Below are positions 43,108-52,934 of a stretch of DNA of 64,000 bases, piece by piece. Origin of the DNA: Planctomycetota bacterium. Lineage in GTDB: Bacteria > Planctomycetota > Phycisphaerae > Phycisphaerales > Phycisphaeraceae. Position 1 is the first letter of the stretch. Each line of letters opens with the position of its first letter. The translations under genes and the position numbers were made by a program. The stretch covers positions 1 to 64,000 of the forward strand of contig JAIOPN010000026.1 in NCBI GenBank assembly GCA_021413865.1. Direction: 5' to 3'. The notes beneath the pieces were generated by a model. It saw nothing but the letters and a program-made list of their open reading frames with translations. It did not search any database and was not told the origin of the DNA.

Positions 43108-44141
43108 CGGTTGCTCCGTGCGGGGGCGTTCTCGTTCAGGCGGTCGAGCATCCAGGGGATGCTCTTGTCGCACTTGATGACGTGGCCGCCGTCGTGGACC
43201 TCAATGCCCAGGTGCGATTTCGGTTTCTTGAAGAGCGTATAGATGCGGCGCAGCTCGCGCACATTCGCCAGGGCGTCGGCGGTGGGGAAGGAGTCGTCGG
43301 CGGTGCCCGAGTCGAGGAAGAGCGGGCGCGGCGCGGTGAGCGCGGCGATGTCGGCGTGCTCGAAGTGCAGCGCCAGGTCGCGCAGGTGGCCGCAGGTGCA
43401 GTGCGGGCGGTCGAGGAAGGTGTGCAGGTGGGAGGTGATGTACCCGCAGACGCAGGCGGCGCGGACGCGCGGGTCGAGGGCGGAGAGGAAGGCGGTCATC
43501 TCGCCGCCGAGGGAGAGCCCCATGACGCCGATGCGTTTCTTGTCCACCGCCGGGAGCGTCTCGAGCAGGTCGATGGCGCGGACGAGGTCGTAGTAGCGCA
43601 CGCCGATGAGCGTGTGGCCGAGCATGTTCAGGCCGTGGGTAAGGACCTGGTAGTTGACCGGGCCGTCGGGGAGCTTGCGTTCGCCGAAGCCGATCTGGTC
43701 GGGGGCGAGGACGACGCAGCCGCGCTCGGCGAGCCTGAGCGCGAAGGCGTTGTAGATCGACTTGGGGTCGATGCACTCGTCCTTGCCGCCGGTGCTGTGG
43801 CCGTGGAGGCAGAGCACGGCCGGCGCGGGGAGCTTCACGTTCCGCGGGGTGAAGAGCCAGGCGGGGACCTGGACGCCGGGCCGGGTGGTGTAAACGACGC
43901 GTTCCTTGATGTAGCGGTCGGTGGTCTCGACGACTTCGCGGCGGGGGCGGAGCGGCGCACGTGTTGCGGGCATGGAGCCGAGGATGCGGCGGAGCGTGGC
44001 GCGGGCGCGGCGCTGCCAGGCGAGAAAGGCGCGGCGCGACGAGACCGTCATCGGGGATTGCCGCAATGACTGGTGGACGATGGAACGGTAAAGCCCTATG
44101 ACTTGTCTGCCGTAGGGGTTGTCGGCGGCTTTGACGGCCAT
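43104..44141 (-). CDS. Alpha/beta hydrolase (dienelactone/acetyl-xylan esterase type)
   Basis: A 345-residue hydrolase, first of a three-gene operon. The elbow is GLSLGGEM, the oxyanion strand VLCLHGHSTGGKD and the catalytic His region VHDGGHVIK. The ATG at 44141 (MAVKAADNPYGR) is preferred; GGAG lies six bases before it and the upstream in-frame extension is not family-like. It is roughly 200 residues shorter than its operon partner. The divergent DUF1800 gene starts 154 bases away. Substrate unknown. Confidence 0.88.
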   Translation of the reverse strand: MAVKAADNPYGRQVIGLYRSIVHQSLRQSPMTVSSRRAFLAWQRRARATLRRILGSMPATRAPLRPRREVVETTDRYIKERVVYTTRPGVQVPAWLFTPRNVKLPAPAVLCLHGHSTGGKDECIDPKSIYNAFALRLAERGCVVLAPDQIGFGERKLPDGPVNYQVLTHGLNMLGHTLIGVRYYDLVRAIDLLETLPAVDKKRIGVMGLSLGGEMTAFLSALDPRVRAACVCGYITSHLHTFLDRPHCTCGHLRDLALHFEHADIAALTAPRPLFLDSGTADDSFPTADALANVRELRRIYTLFKKPKSHLGIEVHDGGHVIKCDKSIPWMLDRLNENAPARSNR

Positions 44142-44295
44142 TGGAAACTCCGGTGACGTGAATCCGGTACCCCGCAAGGCTTGGACAGGCTCGCATGTTT
44201 CCCGGAGGTATTCAAGCACGGCGGTGGTACGATGAGGCGATCCGGGCCGCTACGATCCACGGTCCTCGGTTGGGTTAAAGCTGAAAGGCGGCGTG

Positions 44296-47200
44296 ATGAA
44301 TCCTCGCGACGGGCGGCGGAGTCGGACGGTGATTGTGCGGCGGGTATTGCCTGTGGTCGCCGTGATGCTGGTTTTGATCACGACGAGCATCACGCTCGCG
44401 GAAGAGGGCGCGCCGGCTGTGAGCCTGGTCGCGCCGCAGACGACGGTCTGGCTTGACCACACGCAGGTGATCCCGTTCCGCGTCGCGCAACCGGCGGTGC
44501 GCGACACGACCCTCGATACAACGTCTGACAATCCCCGGGTGGTGGTGGTTCTGCGCCCGGCCACGGTGCTGCAGAGGCAGGCGCTCGGCTACCTGCGCGT
44601 GCGCGGCGTTGCGGCGGGGGAGGCGAAGCTTACGTTCGGTGGGCAGACGCTGGCCGTGACGGTTCGCGCCGATCCGGCGTCGGAGGCGAAGCCGTCGGCG
44701 CGGCTGGTCATCGTCGGGCCCACGAGCGGAGCGGCGGTCTGGGGCCGTGTGACGGTCGGTGTGGAACTGTGGAACCAGGGCGACCCCGACCTCACCCCCG
44801 ACAAGGTAGTGCTGCAACTGCCCCACGGTCTCGTGCTCAAGCCCGTGAGCACAACGCCCGCCGGCGGTTCTCCGTGGTCCACCGCGCGGTTCGAGATCGA
44901 CGTCGCCGCGATGCCCGTGGGGGCTACCCTGCTGACGGCCGCCGTCGGAAACACCGCGAGCACGCCGATCCAGCTCAACATCCTGCACCCCTCCGACGCA
45001 GCGCTGATCCAGGGCGAATGCGAGGCGACGCTCGACACCCCCCGCCCCGGGAAGCGCGGCAACGGCGGCCGCCCGCGCGTCGGCTCCAGCCCGCAGGCCT
45101 CGGGCGGGAAATTCGTCTCCTGTTATAGCGCCGATCCGCCCTGGGTCTTCCCGATCGAGGTGAAGGAACCGGGCCTTTATCAGGTGATCGTCACCGCCTC
45201 GGGCGATCCGGCGGCGGGGGCACTGCCGTCGCTGGGCGTGGTGCTGGGCGAGGGCGACCGCGCGGCGACGGCCTCGCGGCTGGTGGATTACCGCTGGCAC
45301 CGCGTGGCGGTCGGCCGGCCGTTCGCGCTCAAGGCGGGGGCGCAGGTCTTGTCCGTGCGTTTCCTCAACGACTTCAGTGCCCCCGACTACGCCGACCGCA
45401 ATCTCTACCTCGATCACTACGAAATCGTGCGCGTCGATGACGGCGCTGCGGCCAAACCCGCCGACGGTGCCATGGCGATGTCCATGTCCGCGCCCTCAAT
45501 GACGATGTCGATGACCCCTGCTGCGGCGAGCATGATGGGTGGCGGCGGTTACGGCGACGACTCGGGCGAGGGTGACGTGCGCATCGCCTTTCAGCGTCCG
45601 TTGCACGGCATGCCCCTGCGCGGCGATCTGCTCATCGAGGGCGTGACGTGGTCCCGCGACTCGGACCGCGCGGGTGCGCCCACGGTCTCGCTGGTCATCA
45701 ATGGCAAACCGGTCATGGCGCAGCGTGCCCCCGACCCGCGGTTCCGCGTGAACCCCGGTTATTTCCATGCCGGTGAGAACACGGTGCAGATGGTCGCCCG
45801 GCTCGCCGACGGCACGGGTGGCGCGACGCCGGCGCAGACGGTCAGCGTCGATCCCGCAGCCGTGGAGGCAGCCCCGGCGCGGCGGTATCTGCGCTACGGC
45901 ATCGCCGATGGGGCGTGGGGCGCATCGTTCGAGGGCAAACTCAGCGAAAAGGACCGTCCCAAGGGGCAGCCCGTTGGTTTCTTTGCGAGTAACGGCCGCG
46001 CGACGCTGCTCCTCCCTGACGACCTGGAAGGCCGGCAGGAGTTGTATCTCGAAGCACGCGGTGACGAGTACGACGGCCCCACCGTCGCGACGGTCTATCT
46101 GCAATCCGGCGACGTCCCGGAAAAACAACTTACGACGTGGAAGACCCACAAATGGTGGGACGACGCGAGGCTGGGTGAGTTCGACCTGCCGCGCGGGCCT
46201 AAGCGGCTGATCGTCGCCTTTGAGAACGACCTCTACCTGGAGAAGAAGGGCGACCGCAATCTGTACGTCAAGGCGGTGAGCCTGCGCGATCCCGCCCCCG
46301 AGAACGACGCCGTGCCCCCGACGGCACGCGTGCTCTACCCCGACAAGAGCGGGCAAGAGGTGTACGGCGTCGATGCGGTCGTCGCGGAGGCGTCGGACAA
46401 CGACAGCCTTGATTGGGTGGACCTGGTGATCGACGGCAAGCGATTGGGGATGCAGCCCGATCGCGACCCGGCGCTCGGACGCCTCGTGTTTCCGCTGCTG
46501 ACCCGGGCACTGCCCGAGGGGGAACACAGCATCAAGGTGCGTGCCCGCGACCGCGCCGGCAACCAGTCGGACTCGCAGGAGATCACGGTGGTGGTGCGGG
46601 CGTCGCCCCCCAGCACGCCGGGGCGGTACGAGCGGGCCGTGCGTCTGCTCGACCGTTTCGCCTACGGTCCCGACGCGGGCGAGCTCGCGGCGGTGCTGAC
46701 GATGGGCGAGCGGGAATACCTCAAATCAAGGCTCGGCGCGTCGCTGGATGAGCCGGGCGAGCGTGCGGCGCTGGGTCGCGGCGCGGTGATGTGGCCGGCC
46801 GCGGGGGGGGAGTACGAAGTGGCCGTGCGCGCCATCCAGCACTTGGAACTGACGCCCAACCCGGTGCGGGCGCGGTTCGTGATGTGGGCGGAGAACCATT
46901 TCTCCACCTGGGTGCGCAAGACCGAGGGGTGGCGGAAGTGGGATGAGCACGCGGCGTTCCTGCGATTAGGAGTCGCCCCGTTCGTGGATCTGCTGGAGGC
47001 CTCGGCCTCCAGTCCGGCCATGCTCGTCTATCTCGACCAGCAGCGCAGCTTCGCCGGCCGGCTCAACGAGAATTACGCGCGTGAGGTGATGGAACTCCAC
47101 ACCCTGGGCGTTCACGCCGGCTATTCGCAGCAGGACGTCACCACGCTCGCCGGCCTGCTCAACGGCTGGACCGTCAGCGAGGAGGCGGCGCTCAACGGCC

Positions 47201-47967
47201 AGGGCTACCCGCTCACGTCGGTCTTCCGTTTCGACCCCACGCTCAACGACGGCAGGTCGCGCAGCGTCATCGGCATGAAATTCGACGGCTCCAGCCCCGC
47301 TGGCCGTGAAGACCAGGTCCGTCTCGCCCTGGAGACCCTCGCAGCGCACCCCGGGACGGCCACGCACGTCGCGCGCCAGCTCATCGAGCACTATGTCGCC
47401 TGCCCCGCACCCGAGGCGATGGTGAGCGATGTTGCGGCGGTGCTCCTCCGCACCGGCGGCGACATGCGTGAGGCGCTCATGGCCATCGCCCAGCACCCCG
47501 GTTTCTGGTCCGCCGATCACGCCCAGCGGATGGCCCGGCCGATCGATTATGCCCTGCGTCTTACCCGCACCACCCGCTCCGACGACGGGTGGCAGGTGTA
47601 CGACTTCCTCCAGCGCAGCGGCATGGGGATGTTCGACTGTGTAACCCCCAACGGCTACCCCGAGCAGGACGAACGCTACGCCGATTCCAACGCGATGCTC
47701 CAGCGGTGGCGGCTGGCCAAAGACCAGGAGTGGCCGCTGCTGACGCTCGTGCCCGGCTCATGGCGGTGGCGCGAGGGGGCCGACCGCTCGCGGTGGCTGC
47801 AGGACGTGGTGGATATCATCGCCGTGCGGTTGACGGGCCGGCCGCTCACCGGCGAGTCGAACGAGGCGGCGTTGCGCGTGCTCGACGCCTCGAAGGGTGA
47901 CATGGACCGGCGCGTGATGGATTTGGGCGCATTCATCGGGGCGCTACCCGAGGCTAGCCTGCGGTAA
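44296..47967 (+). CDS. DUF1800-family protein with N-terminal carbohydrate-binding-like domains
   Basis: A 1223-residue exported protein. It has a signal peptide (hydrophobic about residues 15-35), an Ig-like domain (about 40-130), then two regions that look like calcium-dependent xylan-binding modules, each ending in a DRNLYxD/K motif (about 235-385 and 535-660). Between them is a Met-rich linker with eight Met in 22 residues (about 392-415). A further Ig-like domain leads into the DUF1800 domain (about 775-1220), with RLNENYAREVMELHTLGV as its signature. A GTG one codon earlier is also possible. It precedes DUF1501 by 28 bases, the standard pair. Biochemical function of DUF1800 is unknown. 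Confidence 0.85.
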   Translation: MNPRDGRRSRTVIVRRVLPVVAVMLVLITTSITLAEEGAPAVSLVAPQTTVWLDHTQVIPFRVAQPAVRDTTLDTTSDNPRVVVVLRPATVLQRQALGYLRVRGVAAGEAKLTFGGQTLAVTVRADPASEAKPSARLVIVGPTSGAAVWGRVTVGVELWNQGDPDLTPDKVVLQLPHGLVLKPVSTTPAGGSPWSTARFEIDVAAMPVGATLLTAAVGNTASTPIQLNILHPSDAALIQGECEATLDTPRPGKRGNGGRPRVGSSPQASGGKFVSCYSADPPWVFPIEVKEPGLYQVIVTASGDPAAGALPSLGVVLGEGDRAATASRLVDYRWHRVAVGRPFALKAGAQVLSVRFLNDFSAPDYADRNLYLDHYEIVRVDDGAAAKPADGAMAMSMSAPSMTMSMTPAAASMMGGGGYGDDSGEGDVRIAFQRPLHGMPLRGDLLIEGVTWSRDSDRAGAPTVSLVINGKPVMAQRAPDPRFRVNPGYFHAGENTVQMVARLADGTGGATPAQTVSVDPAAVEAAPARRYLRYGIADGAWGASFEGKLSEKDRPKGQPVGFFASNGRATLLLPDDLEGRQELYLEARGDEYDGPTVATVYLQSGDVPEKQLTTWKTHKWWDDARLGEFDLPRGPKRLIVAFENDLYLEKKGDRNLYVKAVSLRDPAPENDAVPPTARVLYPDKSGQEVYGVDAVVAEASDNDSLDWVDLVIDGKRLGMQPDRDPALGRLVFPLLTRALPEGEHSIKVRARDRAGNQSDSQEITVVVRASPPSTPGRYERAVRLLDRFAYGPDAGELAAVLTMGEREYLKSRLGASLDEPGERAALGRGAVMWPAAGGEYEVAVRAIQHLELTPNPVRARFVMWAENHFSTWVRKTEGWRKWDEHAAFLRLGVAPFVDLLEASASSPAMLVYLDQQRSFAGRLNENYAREVMELHTLGVHAGYSQQDVTTLAGLLNGWTVSEEAALNGQGYPLTSVFRFDPTLNDGRSRSVIGMKFDGSSPAGREDQVRLALETLAAHPGTATHVARQLIEHYVACPAPEAMVSDVAAVLLRTGGDMREALMAIAQHPGFWSADHAQRMARPIDYALRLTRTTRSDDGWQVYDFLQRSGMGMFDCVTPNGYPEQDERYADSNAMLQRWRLAKDQEWPLLTLVPGSWRWREGADRSRWLQDVVDIIAVRLTGRPLTGESNEAALRVLDASKGDMDRRVMDLGAFIGALPEASLR

Positions 47968-47995
47968 ACCCGGTGGGTTGGATGAGGATTCGACG

Positions 47996-49279
47996 ATGAA
48001 ACTGACACGACGGTTTTTCCTGAAATCCACCGGGGCGCTGGCGGCCTATTGCGGGCTGGCACCGCTGGACTCGCTGGCACTCGCGGCCGCGCCGGCGGTG
48101 GATGCGAAGCCGGTGACGCGCGGCAAGACGTTCGTCGTGATCTTCCTGCGCGGCGGGGCGGACGGGCTCAACCTCGTCGTCCCCTGGAAAGAGTCGCACT
48201 ATTACGAGATGCGCCGCGGCCTGGCGATCCGCCCGCCCGGGGAGGCCAACGGCGGGCTCGATCTCGATGGTTTCTTCGCGCTCCACCCGCGCATGAAGGC
48301 GATGACGCCGCTGTTCGACTCCGGCCTGGCCGTCGCGGCGCACGCCGTGGGCTACGACAAAAACACCCGTTCACACTTCGAGGAGCAGGACGTGTGGGAG
48401 ACCGGCGTGGTGGGGAACACGCTGGGGTCCGACGGCTGGCTGAACCGCCATCTGCAGACATCGGAGGGCCACGGCCCGCTGCGCGCCGTGGCGGTGGGCG
48501 ACACGCTGCCACGCATTTTGCGCGGTCCGGTGAACGCTTACGCCGTGCGCGGGCTGGACCAGCTCACGATGCCGAAATCGAGCGGGGGCGATACGGTCGT
48601 CTCGGCGCTGGAGCACGCCTACAAGGTCGATCCGAAGGAGCACGCGGGCCCGGCGCGTGATTTGGTGACGCAGACCGGCCGGGCGACGCTCGACGGGCTG
48701 CGCATCTTGCAGGAGGTCGCGTCGCGCCCCGACAAGTCACCAAAATATCCGGATACCGAGGTCGCCCGACGGTTGCACCAGGTGGCGCGGATGGTCAAGG
48801 CGGACATCGGCCTGGAGGTCGCCGAGGTCGATTACAACGGGTGGGACACGCACCAGTACCAGAGCTACGGCGGCCTCGACGGTCCGTTCTCAAATCTCGC
48901 GGGGGGCCTGGGCGATGCGATGGCGGCCTTCGCGCAGGACCTGGGCGACCGCATGGACGACGTGCTGGTGCTCACGCTCAGCGACTTTGGCCGGACCGCG
49001 GCGGAGAACGGCACGTCGGGCACGGACCACGGCTGGGCGAGTTGCATGTTCGCCATGGGCGGTACGGTGCTCCGCGCCTCGGGCGGGAAGGCACGCAAGG
49101 TGGTGACGGCCAAGTGGCCCGGCCTCGCGCCGGACCAGCTCCACGAGGGGCGCGACCTGCTGCACACGATGGATTTCAGAGATGTGCTGGCCGAGGCGGT
49201 GCGCGTCCACCTGGGCAACCCGAATCTGGCAAAGGTGCTGCCCGGCCGAGACGCCAAACCCGTCGGTCTCTTCGCCTGA
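47996..49279 (+). CDS. DUF1501-family protein, Tat-exported
   Basis: A 427-residue protein with an N-terminal twin-arginine motif (TRRFFLK) and a hydrophobic stretch ending in ALAAAPA, so it is exported folded. VVIFLRGGADGLN and the late VLTLSDFGRTAAENGT and TDHGW motifs mark the DUF1501 family of alkaline-phosphatase-like fold proteins. The start at 47996 has GAGG seven bases upstream. It follows DUF1800 as in many planctomycetes, which suggests the two act together outside the cytoplasm. Enzymatic activity is not established. Confidence 0.92.
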   Translation: MKLTRRFFLKSTGALAAYCGLAPLDSLALAAAPAVDAKPVTRGKTFVVIFLRGGADGLNLVVPWKESHYYEMRRGLAIRPPGEANGGLDLDGFFALHPRMKAMTPLFDSGLAVAAHAVGYDKNTRSHFEEQDVWETGVVGNTLGSDGWLNRHLQTSEGHGPLRAVAVGDTLPRILRGPVNAYAVRGLDQLTMPKSSGGDTVVSALEHAYKVDPKEHAGPARDLVTQTGRATLDGLRILQEVASRPDKSPKYPDTEVARRLHQVARMVKADIGLEVAEVDYNGWDTHQYQSYGGLDGPFSNLAGGLGDAMAAFAQDLGDRMDDVLVLTLSDFGRTAAENGTSGTDHGWASCMFAMGGTVLRASGGKARKVVTAKWPGLAPDQLHEGRDLLHTMDFRDVLAEAVRVHLGNPNLAKVLPGRDAKPVGLFA

Positions 49280-49331
49280 TCCACCGCCGCTCGCGGCTTA
49301 GCGTCCCCCTTGGTTGACGTATCATCGTGGC

Positions 49332-50081
49332 ATGCCCGACGCCGCCCCACCCCGGTTCCTGGTCACCGCCGGCAGCACGCGTGAGCGCATCGACGATGTG
49401 CGTGACTGGGGCAACATCTTCACCGGGAACACCGGCCTGGCGATCGCCCGCGCCCTGGCCGAGGTGGGCGAGGTGGACCTGCTCACCGCCAACCGGGCGC
49501 ACGTCGATGAGTTGCTCGGCGGCGGCGGGGGCAGGCACCTGATCCACGCGACGGGTTTCACCACGCACGCCGAGTTGAAGGCGGAACTTCAGGCGGCGGT
49601 GACCAAGCGGGATTACGCGGCGGTCTTCATGAGCGCGGCGGTGTCGGACTACAGCCCCAAGCGTGTGTACGAGGTGATCGAGAAAAAGGCCGATGCATCG
49701 TCCAAGGATGGTGCGCGGGAGGTGTGGGTGGTGCGCGACGTGCAGAAGGGGAAGGTGTCGAGCGCTCATCGGCGGATCGCGGTGCTCGCCGAGCCGACGG
49801 AGAAGCTCGTGGACCTGTTCCGAGGGGCGTGGGGGTACCGCGGGCTGCTGGTGAAGTTTAAGTTGGAGGTCGGGCTGTCGAAGGAGGAATTGATCCGCGT
49901 GGGGCAGGCGAGCCGGCGGGCGAGCGGGGCGGAGTATTTAGTTGCCAACACGTTGGCGATGGTGGGTGGGCCGGAGGCGGGGGCGTATCTGTTGAGCGAG
50001 GTGGGGGAGGAGTGGGTCCCGCGCGGGGAGTTGGCGGCGCGTCTGGCGGCGGTGGTGCGAGAGGCAATCAAGACACGCTAA
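49332..50081 (+). CDS. CoaB-like phosphopantothenate-cysteine ligase domain protein
   Basis: A 249-residue protein with the CoaB/DNA-pantothenate flavoprotein pattern: VTAGSTRERIDDVR at the nucleotide-binding start, AAVSDYSPK, FKLEVGLSKEEL and ADYLVANTL-like AEYLVANTLAM. The CoaC decarboxylase half, normally fused at the N-terminus, is missing. It may be the ligase step of CoA synthesis from a split system or a paralogue with another role. ATG at 49332 is preferred over an in-frame ATG six codons earlier. It lies between DUF1501 and the convergent thrC. Confidence 0.82.
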   Translation: MPDAAPPRFLVTAGSTRERIDDVRDWGNIFTGNTGLAIARALAEVGEVDLLTANRAHVDELLGGGGGRHLIHATGFTTHAELKAELQAAVTKRDYAAVFMSAAVSDYSPKRVYEVIEKKADASSKDGAREVWVVRDVQKGKVSSAHRRIAVLAEPTEKLVDLFRGAWGYRGLLVKFKLEVGLSKEELIRVGQASRRASGAEYLVANTLAMVGGPEAGAYLLSEVGEEWVPRGELAARLAAVVREAIKTR

Positions 50082-50093
50082 GCCGCGAGCGGC

Positions 50094-51587
50094 TCAATAC
50101 TCGCTGACGGGAAGGTTTTTCAGGGAGGCGGGCTCTTTGCCTTGCGGCGCGATCGTGTTGTGCGAGGGGGCGCCGATGGCGCGGATGATGGCGTCGAGGT
50201 CGTCGGGCACCTGGATGGGACGGCAGGCCATCTTGCCGTGCGGCTCAGAGCGCGGGGCGGTCTCCTGGATACTCTTCATGTCGATGCCGGTGTGGTATTT
50301 CACGGTGGCGTCGGGGTCTTTCAGGACGTGGCCGGTGAGGATGCAGACGACGCGCTCGCCCGGGGAGATGACGCCCTCGCGCAGGAGCATGTGCGCCCCG
50401 GCGACGCTCGCGGCGCTGGCGGGCTCGCAGCCGAAGCCGTAGCGGCCGACCATCGCCTTGTGCTCGAGGATGGTCTCGTCGTCCACCTCGCGTACGACGC
50501 CGTTCATCGCCTCGAGGGAGCGCAGCGCCTTGGGCAGGTTGACGGGCCTGCCGATCTCGATCGCGCTGGCGATGGTGTGGGCGTGGACGTCGCTGGCGTC
50601 CATCTGCTGGTAGAAGGCGTTGACCTTCGCGGCGTCGTAGCGCCCGCCATTCCAGCGGATGCCGATCTCGTTGTAGAGTCGGTGCAGCGGGTTGGCGCCG
50701 TGCGCCTGGATGACGGCGAGGCGCGGGATTTTCTTGATCAGCCCCAGATCGCGCAGCTCGGTGAACGCCTTGCCGAACGCGGAGCAGTTCCCCAGGTTCC
50801 CGCCGGGCACGACGATCCAGTCGGGCACCTGCCAGTCCATCGCCTCGAGCACGCGGTACATGATGGACTTCTGCCCCTCGAGCCGGAAGGGGTTGACGGA
50901 GTTCATCAGGTAGATGCCAAGGTCCTTGCGCTCCACGGCGATCTGCCGGACGCGGCGGAGGCAGGCGTCGAAGTCGCCCTCGATCTGGAGCGTGCGGGCG
51001 CCGTAGTCCAGCGCCTGCGAGAGCTTCCCGTAGGCGATTTTTCCCGAGCCGATGAAGACGATGCCCGTCATCTCGCTGAGCGAGGCGAACATGGCGAGGC
51101 TGGCGGAGGTGTTGCCGGTGCTGGCGCAGGCGACGCGGTTGGCGCCGATCATGCGGGCGTGGGTGAAGGCGGCGGTCATGCCGTTGTCTTTGAACGAGCC
51201 CGACGGGTTGAGCCCCTCGTATTGCAGGAAGAGGTTGCCGGGCTTGATGCCGATGTGGGACGCGAGCAGGCGTGCGTCCTGCAGGTTGGTGCGGCCCTCT
51301 CCGACGGTGACGATCTGGTCCTCGGAGTTGTAGAAGGGCATGAGCTCCCGGAACCGCCAGACGCCCGAGAAATCCAGCGCCCCCTGGCCGCTCTCGCCCT
51401 TGGTCATCCAGCGGTGCTCGAAGTGCGCGAATGATTTGGGCACCGGCAGCTTCGCCCAGTCGTATTGGATGTCCAGCAGCGAGGATTTTTTCTTCTTCTC
51501 GCAGGCCGGGCAGGAGACGTGCACCTCCTCCACCGGGTAAGTCGCGCCGCAGTCGGGGTCGATGCATTTCTGGAAGGCGTGGGTCAT
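50094..51587 (-). CDS. thrC: Threonine synthase
   Basis: A 497-residue PLP enzyme that makes threonine from O-phosphohomoserine. An N-terminal zinc-ribbon-like region (CIDPDCG and CPAC) precedes the fold. The Schiff-base Lys is in [11 protein letters not shown], and [11 protein letters not shown] is the phosphate-binding loop. The start at 51587 is fixed by MTHAFQKC and the 54-base gap to the divergent gamma-glutamyl hydrolase gene. The C-terminal 60 residues extend beyond the usual catalytic domain. Related synthases with such ribbons are common in this phylum. Confidence 0.93.
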   Translation of the reverse strand: MTHAFQKCIDPDCGATYPVEEVHVSCPACEKKKKSSLLDIQYDWAKLPVPKSFAHFEHRWMTKGESGQGALDFSGVWRFRELMPFYNSEDQIVTVGEGRTNLQDARLLASHIGIKPGNLFLQYEGLNPSGSFKDNGMTAAFTHARMIGANRVACASTGNTSASLAMFASLSEMTGIVFIGSGKIAYGKLSQALDYGARTLQIEGDFDACLRRVRQIAVERKDLGIYLMNSVNPFRLEGQKSIMYRVLEAMDWQVPDWIVVPGGNLGNCSAFGKAFTELRDLGLIKKIPRLAVIQAHGANPLHRLYNEIGIRWNGGRYDAAKVNAFYQQMDASDVHAHTIASAIEIGRPVNLPKALRSLEAMNGVVREVDDETILEHKAMVGRYGFGCEPASAASVAGAHMLLREGVISPGERVVCILTGHVLKDPDATVKYHTGIDMKSIQETAPRSEPHGKMACRPIQVPDDLDAIIRAIGAPSHNTIAPQGKEPASLKNLPVSEY

Positions 51588-51641
51588 AGGCGGACATTGT
51601 ACGGAATGCACGGCATCGGGCGTGGCCTCTACAATGGGGCC

Positions 51642-52337
51642 ATGCCCGCACCCCTCATCGGCATCACGAGCGACAACAAGGACAACGCCGATGCTTCCAA
51701 TCGGTACGAGTCGCCGGTGGCTTACGCCCGCGCCGTGGCGGAGGCGGGGGGCGTGCCGGTGATCCTGCCGCAGGAGGCCGAACTGGCCGACGAGTACGTC
51801 CGGCGGTGCGACGGCATCCTCATGACCGGCGGGGCGGACCCGCGGACGGAGGCGTTCGGCGCGCCGACGCACGCGGCGGCGAAGGTCATGGCCCAGCGCC
51901 GGCAGACATTTGATCTCTCGCTCCTCGCCGCGCTCGACCGCCGCAAAAACCGCCCCACACTGGGCGTCTGCCTGGGCATGCAGCTCATGTCGCTCCACGC
52001 CGGCGGGAAGATCAACCAACACCTCCCCGACACGCTCGGCGACCGCGCGGCCCAGCACCAGAAAGACAACCGTCACGCCGTGGTGGTGCGGGCAAAGGAT
52101 TCCGTGCTGGGCGACGTGGCCGACGCATCGGTCGTCTCGTGGCACCACCAGGCGGTGGCGGACCCGGGACGATTGCGCTTGGTGGCGACGGCGCCGGACG
52201 GTGTGATCGAGGCGGTGGACGACCCGGCCCGCGCCTTTTACCTGGGCGTGCAGTGGCACCCGGAGCGTGGCGGCGACGGGCCGCTTAACGCGGGGCTGAT
52301 CCGGCGGTTTTTAGACGCCTGTCGTTCCGCCACATGA
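51642..52337 (+). CDS. Class I glutamine-amidotransferase-like gamma-glutamyl hydrolase (PuuD type)
   Basis: A 231-residue peptidase C26 enzyme. Nucleophile Cys is in LGVCLGMQ, and His-Glu is in [15 protein letters not shown] is the usual oxyanion-side loop. It should hydrolyse gamma-glutamyl amides such as gamma-glutamyl-GABA. The start at 51642 diverges from thrC. Its 3' end overlaps the end of lspA on the other strand by 53 bases. No putrescine-pathway partners are in the window. Confidence 0.9.
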   Translation: MPAPLIGITSDNKDNADASNRYESPVAYARAVAEAGGVPVILPQEAELADEYVRRCDGILMTGGADPRTEAFGAPTHAAAKVMAQRRQTFDLSLLAALDRRKNRPTLGVCLGMQLMSLHAGGKINQHLPDTLGDRAAQHQKDNRHAVVVRAKDSVLGDVADASVVSWHHQAVADPGRLRLVATAPDGVIEAVDDPARAFYLGVQWHPERGGDGPLNAGLIRRFLDACRSAT

Positions 52338-52926
52338 CCAGGATCATCAGGATCACGCCGACCACCAGCGCCGCGTCGGCGAGGTTAAAGATCCACGGGT
52401 AGACCTCGTCAACGCCGTGCGGCCAGTGCCAGCCGAACGGCAGCCGTACGCCGGGGAAGAGATAGAACATGTCCCGCACCGCGTGGAACATGACGCGGTC
52501 GTAGAGGTTCCCCAGGGCCCCCGAGAGGATCATCGCCAGGGCGGCGTGCGAGAGGAACGCCCGCGCCGGCAGGCGGTAAAACACCCGCGTGATGACCACC
52601 AGGGCCACAATGCTCACCGCCGCGAAGAGCCACTGTGAGCCTTTGCCTAGCCCGAAGACCGCACCGGTGTTGGTCGTCAGCCGCAGGCTCAGCACGTGCG
52701 GGATCAGCACCATCGGTTCGTGCGGATATTCCGCCCAGAAGAGTTGATCGACCGCGCTGCGTTCGAGGCGCGTCACCCGGACGCCGGCGACGTGGGCGAA
52801 CGACCACTCTTTTACCCACAGGTCGGCGGCCAGCAGGACGAGGGTCAGCCCGACAAACCACGCGACCGAGAGCGCGTCGCGCCCGGCGGGGCGGCTCGGC
52901 GGAGATTGTGCGGCTGTGTCGGTCAT
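52285..52926 (-). CDS. lspA: Lipoprotein signal peptidase II
   Basis: A 213-residue membrane aspartic protease that removes the signal peptide of lipoproteins. The two catalytic Asp are in GNLYDR and FNLADAAL, with four hydrophobic segments. The ATG at 52926 is taken; a GTG four codons earlier at 52938 overlaps the stop of the upstream dehydrogenase (GTGA) and is a real alternative. A polar insertion between the motif-II and motif-III helices (after the YDR motif) makes it longer than most. Its last 53 bases overlap the convergent gamma-glutamyl hydrolase gene. Confidence 0.92.
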   Translation of the reverse strand: MTDTAAQSPPSRPAGRDALSVAWFVGLTLVLLAADLWVKEWSFAHVAGVRVTRLERSAVDQLFWAEYPHEPMVLIPHVLSLRLTTNTGAVFGLGKGSQWLFAAVSIVALVVITRVFYRLPARAFLSHAALAMILSGALGNLYDRVMFHAVRDMFYLFPGVRLPFGWHWPHGVDEVYPWIFNLADAALVVGVILMILVMWRNDRRLKTAGSAPR

Positions 52927-52934
52927 GGTCTGAA

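Noticed and set aside
50142-51434. A 430-residue plus-strand frame over thrC
   Set aside because: Threonine synthase is unambiguous on the other strand, including its PLP lysine motif.
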